Shown here: in pieces, positions 26,568 to 34,501 of the stretch | Position numbering within the stretch: position 1 is the first letter of the stretch | Layout of the letters: each line of letters starts with the position of its first letter | Origin: Nostoc sp. PCC 7524 | GTDB taxonomy: Bacteria > Cyanobacteriota > Cyanobacteriia > Cyanobacteriales > Nostocaceae | Reading direction: 5' to 3' | NCBI RefSeq assembly: GCF_000316645.1 | Contig: NC_019684.1 | Span: forward strand, 4,307,501 to 4,371,500 | DNA length: 64,000 bases | Position numbers and translations under genes: made by a program | Notes under the pieces: generated by a model | The model's database searches: none | Seen by the model: only the letters and a program-made list of their open reading frames with translations | What the model was told of the DNA's origin: nothing

Positions 26568-28769
26568 TTACACTAATGCCATTTCTGGCTGTGTGGGAGA
26601 CAGATTACCGAAAAAGTCGTAATGATCTAAAGCTTCTAAAATTCCCCAGGCATAGTTGCCTTGGGCAAAGTAAATCTGGGAATAACCCCGCAATTTTTGG
26701 ATTTCTTTACTGTAATTACCTACAACCACAGCTAATGTATTACCAGTTAGCATTGTTTCATCGTTGCCTGATGCCCCTGCTACTAAGAACCGCCTGACGG
26801 GTAATCCCCATTTCAAAGCAATATAACGCAGGGCATCACCCTTAGAAGCGCGAATTGGCAACAAGTCAAGATACATATTATGGCTGTAAATGCCCTTGAC
26901 AGGAAGTTGCTGGCGACGCAAATGCCGGACTATTTCCCGGAAGCTTGGCGCTTGGCTAGGATCTACAAAGTAGCTAATTTTAAACTTGCTTTGAGCATCT
27001 GGTGGTTGCAATTCTACCCCAGGGATACGTTCCATTGCATTCCGAATTGCCTGCGGTTGCCAATTGTAACTAATGTGTTTTTGCCAACTCGTATCTGTGA
27101 CAATCTGAGGTCCATAGTAGATTTCGCTACCAGTGGAAGTGATGAGCAAATCTGGCATCGGAAATCGCCATTCTTCCAACATACTCAAGGTGCTTTTGAG
27201 ACTGCGACCTGTAGCAATACCAACACCTGTGGTGTGTCCTTCGTTACGGATGCGCTGAATCAATTTTTCTAAGGCTTCGCGATCGCCTAACAGTGTATTA
27301 TCAATTTCTGTCACCAAGAAGCGATCTGCTGTAGGTAGGCGGTTAGTCTTAGGTATATTCCAGTCTGGATGTTCCGCACCTGGAGATGTTCCCAAAGGAC
27401 TTAGTAGAGATTGCACTTTTTGTTGCGGAAATAGGCGTACTTTCTCTAAATATTGCTCTACATGACTCTCCCATGAGAAATGTTTGCGGACATTTGTTAA
27501 GCCATTGCTAGACCAGGTTTGCCATTGTTCAGGATCGGTTAATGTCCTTCGCAGTGCATTCTGGATATCTTGAATATTTAGGGGATTAACCAACAATCCA
27601 TTTTGACAAGCGGCGATAATATCCTGTGGACCACCGTCAGAGGTAGCAACAATCGGTACACCACAAGCTGTAGCCTCAATTAAAGTCAGTCCAAAGGGTT
27701 CGGTGAGGGCTGGATTAATAAAGACTCCTTTGGTTTTTGCTGTCATTCGATATAAATCAGGTACATCGTCAGATGTATGGTGTTTAGGATAGGCAATATG
27801 ACCATACAGATCATAGCGATCGATTAATTGCAAGATTTCTAGCAATACTTGGCGTGGGCTTGATTCCATCGTGGTGATGTCATCTCGGTTTCCTAGTACA
27901 ATCACCAAGTTAGCCAGTTTCCGAAGTTCTGGATCTTCACCATAGGCTTTGACAAGACGGCTCACATTCTTACGAATAGCCGGACGAGAAATCGCCGTAA
28001 TCATGGGCTTGTGCGGATATTGAAGAAATCTATCTAATTGCTTTTGAATAGGTGGATTTGGCCAATTATCAGGTGCTGGGTAAAAACGCTCCAAAGTCAC
28101 ACCAGGTGGAATCACCACCATCCTTTGGGGTTGATAGCGGTCATAAATGCTGTATTGTTCTTCAACTTCTTGATGGGTACTGGCGATGACTAAGGCTGCA
28201 CCGCCAAGGGTGATTTCTTCAGCTTCGATACGTGTACTGATATGAAAGTTTTCTTCAATAGCTTCTTGTTTAGTGCCATGCTCTAGTAATCGTTGTAACT
28301 TTACCCGTCCGAGGGAATGGCCTGTATGTACAAGAGGTGTACCTAACCAACCAGCAACACGACTACCCACATAGCCAGCGTCAGCATAATGTGTATGAAT
28401 CACATTCGGTATTCTACCGACCTTGCGAATGTGTCTGAGCAATTCATCTGCAAAAGTATCTAAATACGGCCAGAGAACTTCTTTGCGGAGGTAACGACGA
28501 GGGCCACAAGCCAAGCGAATAATTTGGGCTTTATCTGAAAGCACTTCTACTGGTTGAGCGTAGTCAGTGCTGACTTTTGGATCTTGTACTAAGCGAGTTA
28601 CTAAGTCAACTCTGTCTACTTGTGGATGTTTAGCTAATGTAGAGGCGAGTTCGACTACATATTTTGTTTGTCCACCCGTGTCAGCATCTCGTCCTAATTC
28701 TAAATTATGGCCCCTAATCAGGCCATGAACGCTGACCAGTAAAATATACAACCCTGAGCTTTGTGACAT
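26568..28769 (-). CDS. sps: Sucrose-phosphate synthase, two-domain form
   Basis: About 733 residues. Makes sucrose-6-phosphate from UDP- or ADP-glucose and fructose-6-phosphate. The N-terminal GT4 glycosyltransferase starts LYILLVSVHGLIRGHNLELG with DADTGGQTKYV, includes THYADAGYVG, HTGHSLGR and the donor-binding NPALTEPFGLTLIEATACG. The C-terminal 240 residues are a sucrose-phosphatase-like HAD domain (IATGRSLKS, STGSEIYYG, KGDALRY), but its first motif reads TEIDNTLL where phosphatases have DxDxT, so it is probably inactive. A ribosome site AGAGGA precedes ATGATG at 28772/28769, which I take as the start in place of 28796. Sucrose is an osmolyte and carbon carrier in these filaments. Confidence 0.9.
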   Translation of the reverse strand: MSQSSGLYILLVSVHGLIRGHNLELGRDADTGGQTKYVVELASTLAKHPQVDRVDLVTRLVQDPKVSTDYAQPVEVLSDKAQIIRLACGPRRYLRKEVLWPYLDTFADELLRHIRKVGRIPNVIHTHYADAGYVGSRVAGWLGTPLVHTGHSLGRVKLQRLLEHGTKQEAIEENFHISTRIEAEEITLGGAALVIASTHQEVEEQYSIYDRYQPQRMVVIPPGVTLERFYPAPDNWPNPPIQKQLDRFLQYPHKPMITAISRPAIRKNVSRLVKAYGEDPELRKLANLVIVLGNRDDITTMESSPRQVLLEILQLIDRYDLYGHIAYPKHHTSDDVPDLYRMTAKTKGVFINPALTEPFGLTLIEATACGVPIVATSDGGPQDIIAACQNGLLVNPLNIQDIQNALRRTLTDPEQWQTWSSNGLTNVRKHFSWESHVEQYLEKVRLFPQQKVQSLLSPLGTSPGAEHPDWNIPKTNRLPTADRFLVTEIDNTLLGDREALEKLIQRIRNEGHTTGVGIATGRSLKSTLSMLEEWRFPMPDLLITSTGSEIYYGPQIVTDTSWQKHISYNWQPQAIRNAMERIPGVELQPPDAQSKFKISYFVDPSQAPSFREIVRHLRRQQLPVKGIYSHNMYLDLLPIRASKGDALRYIALKWGLPVRRFLVAGASGNDETMLTGNTLAVVVGNYSKEIQKLRGYSQIYFAQGNYAWGILEALDHYDFFGNLSPTQPEMALV

Positions 28770-28796
28770 CATGTCTTCCTCTGTAGTTGACTTCAT

Positions 28797-29401
28797 ATAG
28801 TGCTATGTTTAGGTTTCTGACACTAAATGACTGTTGAGAGTTATAGACGAGATATCTATAGGGTAGAACAAATCTACGCCTTGCCAAACATCTAACGCAT
28901 CACCAAATTCAGCATTCATTGTGTGAATACTTTCTCAGATGCCAATCAACGTCATCGACCTAAATTAATTAAATTAATTATTTTTTATATGCAATAAAAT
29001 TGCCCTCCTGATAACAAGCAGGCTCTTGTATATGTTACCAGCAAGAGGTACCTTGATGAGATTTGATAATGTGTAAATAATTGAATTTAGGCTAATAACA
29101 ATATTAAACAGTGTGAGTTATGTCAGCATTTAAAGACACGATTAACTAAGACAATCAAAGGTTTTCCCAGCCTGGGTGACGCATTTAGTTATATATTTTT
29201 GCAATGTTTATGGAATATCTCAACAATGTAATTTATCTATCTTTAGGATTAGAAATTTAGATAGGTCATCGCATTGAGTCTAGATAGAGGCACTCATCAT
29301 TTTATCCATCAGATAGATGCAATGGAGAATGCGATCGCCTATATCTATTGATAACTAGATACTGTTTGTGGCAACCCAGACAACAAGAAAAATGATATTT
29401 A
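28797..29401. other. Divergent intergenic region, 605 bases
   Basis: AT-rich with a run AATTAAATTAATTA near 28970 and a T tract after it. No gene, heptamer array or clear structured RNA. It carries the promoters of the sucrose-phosphate synthase gene and of the antiporter gene. Confidence 0.5.
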
Positions 29402-30682
29402 TTGATCGGTCGGCTAGAGAAATTGAATGAACTCAATATTGTAATAACGGCAATTGGTGCGATTGTCTTATTTCTCGGACTACTATCAGACTATTTTCGC
29501 CGTCATTGGTGGACTAGCGACCCCTTAACAGCCATGCTGTTGGGGATATTACTGAGTCCCATCGGTCTGGGATTAGTTAACCCCACTGGTTGGGGAACAC
29601 CAACAGAGGATCTTTTAGAACAAGCTGCCCGGTTGACACTAGCGATCGGATTAATGGGGGTAGCATTGCGTTTACCCAGGAACTATTTTCTCAATCACTG
29701 GCAGCCCTTAGCCGTCCTTCTGGGCTTGGTGATGCCCCTGATGTGGGGAATGAGTGGATTACTTGTGTATGGGATTTTAAAAATACCTTTTTGGCAGGCA
29801 ATGCTAGTTGGTGCTACTGTAACCCCAACCGATCCGATTGTGGCAACTGCGATCGTCACAGGTGTTATTGCTGAAGAGCATCTTCCTAACAGGTTACGAC
29901 ATATTGTTTCTGCTGAGTCAGGGGCGAATGATGGTTTAGCTTATCCATTTGTACTATTGTCTATTCTCATGCTGAAGCGTACACCCACAGATGCACTATC
30001 TCACTGGTTTATTCATGTCCTTCTGTGGGAAGTAGGCGGAGCTATAGTTTTTGGGGTAATTCTAGGTTATGTATCAGGTCGCCTTCTAGAATGGGCTGAA
30101 CGCAAACAAACAATCGAAAATTCTTCTTTTTTGGGTTATAGCATTGCTTTGTCACTTACAGCACTCGGTACTGGTAAATTAATCGGTACCGATGGCATTC
30201 TAGTTGTATTTGTTACTGGCATGGTTTTTGGTAATGTGATTCGAGGTAACGAGCGAGCAGAAGAGGATAACGTTCAAGAAGCAATCAATCGCTTTTTTAC
30301 CTTACCAGTTTTTATCTTGCTGGGCTTGACAATCCCTTGGCAACAATGGTTGGCGCTGGGATGGGGAAATTTAGTGTTACTGGTAGTGACAATACTACTA
30401 CTACGCAGAATACCAGCCATTTTGCTACTCAATCGCTACATTCAGCCTATTAGAAATATTCCAGAAGCAATGTTTGTAGGCTGGTTTGGCCCAATTGGTG
30501 TAGCTGCCATGTTTTACGCTGGTTATTCTCTGCGGGAAACTGGGGTAGAAGAAGTTTGGTCAGTTTGCAGTTTGATGATTTGTACTTCTATTATTGCCCA
30601 AGGCTTAAGTGCGACTCCCTTAACCAAGCTCTATGGTGAATACATTAATCAACAGCAGTATTCTCAAACTACAAATCAGTGA
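29402..30682 (+). CDS. Cation:proton antiporter, CPA1 family
   Basis: 426 residues with about 12 hydrophobic segments. The functional core is visible in ATVTPTDPIVATAIVTG (TP-D-P helix) and SAESGANDGLAYPFVLLSI, the CPA1 ESxxND motif that carries the ion-binding Asp. It would exchange Na+ or K+ for protons across the plasma or thylakoid membrane. No large cytoplasmic regulatory domain. The start is uncertain: TTG at 29402 and at 29423 are in frame, and no ATG is well placed. Confidence 0.85.
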   Translation: MIGRLEKLNELNIVITAIGAIVLFLGLLSDYFRRHWWTSDPLTAMLLGILLSPIGLGLVNPTGWGTPTEDLLEQAARLTLAIGLMGVALRLPRNYFLNHWQPLAVLLGLVMPLMWGMSGLLVYGILKIPFWQAMLVGATVTPTDPIVATAIVTGVIAEEHLPNRLRHIVSAESGANDGLAYPFVLLSILMLKRTPTDALSHWFIHVLLWEVGGAIVFGVILGYVSGRLLEWAERKQTIENSSFLGYSIALSLTALGTGKLIGTDGILVVFVTGMVFGNVIRGNERAEEDNVQEAINRFFTLPVFILLGLTIPWQQWLALGWGNLVLLVVTILLLRRIPAILLLNRYIQPIRNIPEAMFVGWFGPIGVAAMFYAGYSLRETGVEEVWSVCSLMICTSIIAQGLSATPLTKLYGEYINQQQYSQTTNQ

Positions 30683-30962
30683 TTAGCAAATTATTATTAA
30701 TGAAGTTCTTTTTTAAACAAAAAATTAAACAACAAGCTCAACAATATAGTATATTTTTTAATCATACAAAAAACTAACTCTTAAGATAGAAGGCTGTAAC
30801 AAATAACAGCATTAATCATAATTCATGCCTTCTTCCTGTGATATGACGATAATCTGGAACTTGTTGCAACTGGTCTATCAGATTCATACCTGTACAGCCA
30901 TAGATGTTTCAATACTTTTATCAGTATTTTCATTTTTCTACGGCTGTATGAAACCACCCTGC

Positions 30963-30995
30963 TATTCTGCGTCCCCGAAGGACAAGTGACGAATA
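30963..30995 (-). other. Hairpin resembling the Y RNA Ro-binding element
   Basis: On the minus strand: TATTC, then GTCACTT, GTCC, loop TTCGG, GGAC, GCA, GAATA. It shares the 13-mer TTATCCTTATTCG with RNA copy 1 (32801-32813) and has the same plan, but no D or T arm is found around it. Confidence 0.35.
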
Positions 30996-31015
30996 AGGAT
31001 AACCCACCAAGAAAA

Positions 31016-31043
31016 AGGATAAAAGATTGTTACCCCTTATCCT
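31016..31043 (-). terminator. Possible terminator of rsr
   Basis: AGGATAA (minus strand 31043-31037) pairs with TTATCCT (31022-31016), followed by TTTTTC. The loop is long (14 bases), so this is a moderate call. Confidence 0.45.
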
Positions 31044-31061
31044 CAAGCTATTCAACTATTT

Positions 31062-32663
31062 TTACAACTCGCCCGTGGCTAACATCTGGATGATGCGAGG
31101 TGTACCAGGGTCAAATCCTGCCAAGTCCCAAGATAGGGGATCTTTGGGATCTACTAAGGTAATTTGGTAAGGTGTCAGGGTGACATACACAGCCTTAACA
31201 TCAGGATTAACCTTTTTACGGTACTGCGCCAATGCTTGACTAGGATGTTTATAACCCGCCCAGCTTTCGGAGTCAGTCCAAAAACAGACGACATCGGCTT
31301 TGAACTTATTTTTAATCATCCACTCATAAGCCACAGACGCATCTGTACCACCGAAGTTTTGGTTGCTAGCTTTCCGCACCGCAGAACTAAAACTATCTTT
31401 AGCAGTGATATTTAATTCCCGAAATTCGGTAGCAAAACCGCGAATCATGTAGTTTTTCTCAGCTTTGGCTGTAACTAATGCCATTGTGGTGGCGATTTCA
31501 CAGCAGCTAAGTCCCATGTCTGCAACCAAGCTACCCATAGAACCAGAAACGTCTACGGCGTGCATGAACACTTTACCTGTGGGTTCTACCACATCAAAGG
31601 ACAACTCAACGGCTTTTTCTAAGATGTCCACGATGCGGGGAACTGGACTCCAGGTTTTCTTACTGCGTCCCAGCCTTCCCCCAGACTCGTAAGTTTTGAG
31701 TGCTTTCAAAACATCGATGGGATGAATACGACCTTTACGCAGATGTTCTTTGTTATTGAGAACAGCTTCTACCCGTGACAAGTTAGCATCTTCATCAGCC
31801 CGCAATACACCCAGTTCAGTTAATGAACCCAAGTTACGCAACATCGCACTGATGGGCATTTCCTGAAATAGTAATTGCCAAGCTTCTTTATCCATCTTCC
31901 CCACAGGTGCAGCCATTTCGTGGGTTAAACGTCCTTGCAAAATGGCTTGGTGGGTTTCGCTGGGGTTGCGCTTGAGCCATTCGTACCACCAAATCTGCGC
32001 CAACGCCTCAGAAGGTATTGCGGCGGGTAAATCTGCCCAACCTTTCACTACCCACTCATATAGTTGACGGTGATTTTCTGTAGGTGGTTTGACGTGAAAC
32101 AACCGTAAAGCGTCCCGGTTAGTAAAGCCTTGACGTTGTTGATATTTCAAAAGTTGATAAGCCAAACTTTTGACATCTTCACGAGATAGCCAGCTTTTAC
32201 CAGCTTCCCGCACTATCTTACCGAAACCTCGTAGAGATTTGGTGTAGTTCAACCATTCATAAAAATGGCTACCTGTGCGAACAACTTGGGGAAATATTTC
32301 ACCAAAAGCCTGTTTTGCTTCTGGAGTTTCACCCATTGACAGTAAAACCAAAGCAAAGATAGGTGCGCTGTTATTGATGGCGCGTCCGTCGCTAGCGTAC
32401 AAAATTTCTTCCGCAACACGGCTGGGATTTTCAGCAACAGCTTGTTTCACCACCGTCACAAAATCTTCTGTGAGTTCTTGTTTACCAGCATAGTACGTGC
32501 TTTGGGCTGTGCCGACCAACAGACAACGCCGTAGCATCTGCCAAATACCAGCATTGAACATCCAACCGCCGGAACGTCCTTTCATCATCTCAGCTTCCCG
32601 TCCGGGGATGGGTTGATTTTGTGGTGTGGTTGTCTTATTTTTGGTGAAAAAATTATAATTCAT
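31062..32663 (-). CDS. rsr: Ro60 orthologue (TROVE domain RNA-binding protein)
   Basis: 533 residues. Ro60/Rsr is a doughnut-shaped protein that binds misfolded RNAs and Y RNAs; in bacteria it works with PNPase or other RNases in RNA decay. The TROVE repeats fill residues 1-340 (GREAEMMKGRSGGWMFNAGI, LTEDFVTVVKQAVAENPSRV, FGEIFPQVVRTGSHFYEWLN). The C-terminal VWA-like domain has an intact MIDAS (HAVDVSGSMGS, near residue 368, and FGGTDAS). I start it at the ATG at 32663, which has GGGAGATG seven bases upstream; the longer frame to 32894 would run through RNA copy 1. Three tRNA-like RNAs lie upstream on the same strand, which fits the usual rsr/Y-RNA linkage. Confidence 0.92.
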   Translation of the reverse strand: MNYNFFTKNKTTTPQNQPIPGREAEMMKGRSGGWMFNAGIWQMLRRCLLVGTAQSTYYAGKQELTEDFVTVVKQAVAENPSRVAEEILYASDGRAINNSAPIFALVLLSMGETPEAKQAFGEIFPQVVRTGSHFYEWLNYTKSLRGFGKIVREAGKSWLSREDVKSLAYQLLKYQQRQGFTNRDALRLFHVKPPTENHRQLYEWVVKGWADLPAAIPSEALAQIWWYEWLKRNPSETHQAILQGRLTHEMAAPVGKMDKEAWQLLFQEMPISAMLRNLGSLTELGVLRADEDANLSRVEAVLNNKEHLRKGRIHPIDVLKALKTYESGGRLGRSKKTWSPVPRIVDILEKAVELSFDVVEPTGKVFMHAVDVSGSMGSLVADMGLSCCEIATTMALVTAKAEKNYMIRGFATEFRELNITAKDSFSSAVRKASNQNFGGTDASVAYEWMIKNKFKADVVCFWTDSESWAGYKHPSQALAQYRKKVNPDVKAVYVTLTPYQITLVDPKDPLSWDLAGFDPGTPRIIQMLATGEL

Positions 32664-32700
32664 AGTTTCATCTCCCAGCCCTTGCGGGCAAAAATGAAAG

Positions 32701-32843
32701 GTGGCAGAGCGGGACTCGTAGCTTGCTTCCCGTAGGGTACCCGCAACCTCTCGTTTTGCAGACGATAACCCTCGATTCTTCGGCCTATTCAGGCAAGTTG
32801 CGAATAAGGATAATAGCGTTCTTCCTTTTGAACTACCTGCCAC
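32701..32843 (-). ncRNA. Candidate Y RNA, copy 1 (tRNA-like)
   Basis: 143 nt, ending 37 bases before rsr. Acceptor-like stem GTGGCAGG / TCTGCCAC (8 bp, one G-U), D-like arm GTTC/GAAC with GG in the loop, T-like stem GCGGG/CCCGC with an enlarged 26-nt loop. In place of the anticodon arm is a hairpin at 32778-32797, CTTGCCT/AGGCCGAAG with a 4-nt loop. It contains GCCGAAG, which fits the bacterial Y RNA Ro-binding consensus GNCGAA(N)G as I remember it. The trailing GAGGGTTATCG is shared with copies 2 and 3. The tRNA fold and hairpin are read by eye; the Y RNA identity is inferred from them and from rsr. Confidence 0.75.
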
Positions 32844-32925
32844 ATGACAATTCAAAATTAGTCTGGAAAGGTTGGGTGTGACGGAAAACGACAACGCCCA
32901 ATTTCTACAAACTCTGAACTTGTTT

Positions 32926-33066
32926 TGGCGCGAGGAGCAGGATTTGAACCTGCGTCCGATGAATTAACGATAACCCTCAATTAGTTGGCCTTTTCAGGCA
33001 AGTTTGTAAACTAAGGACTATGGGTTTTAACCCTTTCACTGCTCTACCAATCTGAGCTATCCCCGC
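32926..33066 (-). ncRNA. Candidate Y RNA, copy 2 (tRNA-like, encoded CCA)
   Basis: 141 nt including an encoded 3' CCA. Acceptor GCGGGGA/TCCTCGC (7 bp, one G-U), D arm GCTC-AGATTGGTA-GAGC, T arm GCAGG-TTCAAAT-CCTGC: all canonical, so a tRNA finder may report a truncated or pseudo-tRNA. There is no 7-nt anticodon loop. Instead a GGGT/ACCC mini-hairpin and the Ro-like hairpin CTTGCCT-GAAA-AGGCC (32987-33002), flanked by TTAGTT/AACTAA pairing, occupy about 80 nt. The Ro motif is degenerate (GCCAAC in place of GCCGAAG). Same shared GAGGGTTATCG after the hairpin. Confidence 0.75.
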
Positions 33067-33138
33067 TTAATAAATAAAAATTCTCAATTTCAACTCAAGC
33101 AGGGGCTATGCCCTGCTTCCCTAACAGCACGAATATTG

Positions 33139-33279
33139 GTAGCAGAGCAGGATTTGCACCTGCATCTACAGAAATTTAATCAAGGGATTGTGAATTAAGA
33201 TATTAGTTGTTTCGATAACCCTCGATAGTTCGGCCTTGACAGGCAAGGTGGGTGTTCTGGTATTTGAACTATCCGCTAC
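33139..33279 (-). ncRNA. Candidate Y RNA, copy 3 (tRNA-like)
   Basis: 141 nt, the most distal copy. Acceptor-like stem GTAGCGGA/TCTGCTAC (8 bp, one G-U), D-like arm GTTC-AAATACCA-GAAC, T arm GCAGG-TGCAAAT-CCTGC. The central hairpin is CCTTGCCTGTCAAGGCCGAAC (split here as CCTTGCCTG and TCAAGGCCGAAC), with GCCGAAC against GCCGAAG in copy 1, and is followed by CGAGGGTTATCG. The order on the minus strand is copy 3, copy 2, copy 1, rsr. Confidence 0.72.
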
Positions 33280-33405
33280 ACAAATTAGTTACAAGTTTTG
33301 CTTAACTCCTTTGGGAATGCCAGCTTGTATTATCAATGTAGTATGTGTAGTTTGTAGTGTCAAGAGTAGAACTAAATTTTTTTGCTGATTGTGTTTGGCA
33401 AGTTC

Positions 33406-33452
33406 GTAGTGAGGGCTTTAGCCCTCAAGGCAAGGACTAAAGTCCTTACTAC
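33406..33452. repeat. Palindromic cyanobacterial repeat (GTAGTGAGGGCTTTAGCCC type)
   Basis: Two palindromes, GAGGGCTTTAGCCCTC and AAGGACTAAAGTCCTT, between GTAGT and ACTAC. A widespread dispersed intergenic repeat in Nostocales. Confidence 0.8.
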
Positions 33453-33631
33453 AAAATTATTCATCAAGCAAAGTTGCCTGTTCAGACGACTAGAAGTATC
33501 AGCTAGAAGATTGGAAAAAGATTTTGCCGATTTTTGCCTATCTGATGAGCCTTTGGAGCTTTGGCAAATTTAGGTTAATGATGATTTTGCTTATTTTTTC
33601 CGTAACTTTGCCAAACTATACAAAAACCTGT

Positions 33632-33690
33632 GCCGATTTTTGCCAATATAATATATTATTTCCCAAAAAATTCGCTTGGCAAAAATCGGC
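33632..33690. promoter_or_regulatory. 15-bp perfect inverted repeat abutting a start codon
   Basis: GCCGATTTTTGCCAA (33632-33646) and TTGGCAAAAATCGGC (33676-33690), separated by 29 AT-rich bases including TATAATATATTATT, which could hold a -10 box. The right arm ends exactly at the ATG at 33691. A third copy of the core, direct to the left arm, is at 33536-33548. It could act as an operator or as an mRNA hairpin hiding the start. Confidence 0.6.
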
Positions 33691-34434
33691 ATGAGTGAAA
33701 AAACAATAGAAGGTAGCGGGAAAGGCTTTCTCGTTCTCCTTTTGCCAATATCGTTTGTGATCATTTTCCTGGTTACTACCTGGAAATTTTTGCTGGCATT
33801 TCTGGTGTTGCTGATTGGGTTAAATGTTTGGCAACAATACCAATGGCAACAGTGGTGTCAGCGAGTTAACCCGGTTTTTAGTCAATTGGTTCGAGAAAAT
33901 CAGGGCAAGATTACACCAGTAGATTTGGCAATTCGGGGCAACTTTCCCGGTACACAAGCAAAACGCTATCTAGATAGTAAAGCATCAGAATTTGGTGCGA
34001 GCATACTACCTGCTGGAGAAGGTGGCGAAGTATATTACTTCATCACTGGCAGTATTCTGGGTAATATTCTCGACAGTAGTGAGCCTGTCAAAGAACTAGC
34101 TGCACCACAAATAACCAAGGAGGCGCGATCGCTCCTAGCACCACCACCGCCACCAGAACCAGTTACGGTAGAACCAGAACCAGAACCAGAATTACCACCA
34201 CCAGTAGTTACTGAAGAAGCAAAACAAAATTTAGCAAAACAGCTAGTTTTTGGCTCTCTGATTCAATCAGAACTGGCAAAACGGCTAAACGTTTATTCCA
34301 GCACTGTATATAAACGGCGCAATGATCCCGACTTTCCTGAATGGACTCGCAACCGCGATCCTGATGGAATTGCTTGGACTTTTTCAGAAAAAACTAAGGA
34401 ATTTTTTCCACTGGAGGAAAACGAAGGTAACTAG
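33691..34434 (+). CDS. Membrane-anchored protein with C-terminal HTH-like domain
   Basis: About 247 residues. Two adjacent hydrophobic segments near the N-terminus (FLVLLLPISFVIIFLVTTW and FLLAFLVLLIGLNVW), a small alpha/beta region (ITPVDLAIRGNFPGTQAKRY), a P/E-rich linker (PPPPPEPVTVEPEPEPELPP) and a C-terminal segment that reads like an AlpA/MerR-type HTH (IQSELAKRLNVYSSTVYKRR, then NDPDFPEW and DPDGIAW). That layout fits a membrane-tethered DNA-binding protein. The upstream inverted repeat could be its own site. No family name known to me; the HTH call is by eye. Confidence 0.65.
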   Translation: MSEKTIEGSGKGFLVLLLPISFVIIFLVTTWKFLLAFLVLLIGLNVWQQYQWQQWCQRVNPVFSQLVRENQGKITPVDLAIRGNFPGTQAKRYLDSKASEFGASILPAGEGGEVYYFITGSILGNILDSSEPVKELAAPQITKEARSLLAPPPPPEPVTVEPEPEPELPPPVVTEEAKQNLAKQLVFGSLIQSELAKRLNVYSSTVYKRRNDPDFPEWTRNRDPDGIAWTFSEKTKEFFPLEENEGN

Positions 34435-34501
34435 AGTGGGGAGTAGGGAATAGGGAGTAGGGAATAGGAAATCTATATTTCTACTTACAATTTCCCTATA
34501 T

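Larger units (their letters stand above)
30683..31061. other. Intergenic region downstream of rsr, with a Y-like hairpin
   Basis: Between two convergent genes. Contains the terminator-like hairpin at 31016-31043 and a hairpin at 30963-30995 that resembles the Ro-binding hairpin of the three RNAs upstream of rsr. The rest shows nothing. Confidence 0.5.
33280..33690. other. Gene-free region rich in TTTGGCAA and GCCGATTTTTGCC motifs
   Basis: Between RNA copy 3 and the next gene. Besides the palindromic repeat it holds GTTTGGCAA (near 33393), GCCGATTTTTGCC (33536-33548), CTTTGGCAAA (near 33560), TTTGCCAAA (near 33608) and the inverted repeat at 33632-33690. It looks like a cluster of related binding sites rather than coding DNA. 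Confidence 0.5.

Noticed and set aside
32664..32894. N-terminal extension of the Ro60 protein (frame from 32894)
   Set aside because: It overlaps RNA copy 1, has no Ro60 similarity, and the ATG at 32663 has a good ribosome binding site.
32926..33066. An ordinary tRNA gene or tRNA-Leu(UAA) with a group I intron
   Set aside because: The acceptor, D and T arms are tRNA-like, but no anticodon stem flanks a possible intron, the insert is only about 80 nt, and the same insert core recurs in two neighbours that are less tRNA-like.
33406..33452. CRISPR-like or regulatory palindromes
   Set aside because: Two short palindromes of a type widely dispersed in Nostocales; no spacer structure and no cas genes in the window.
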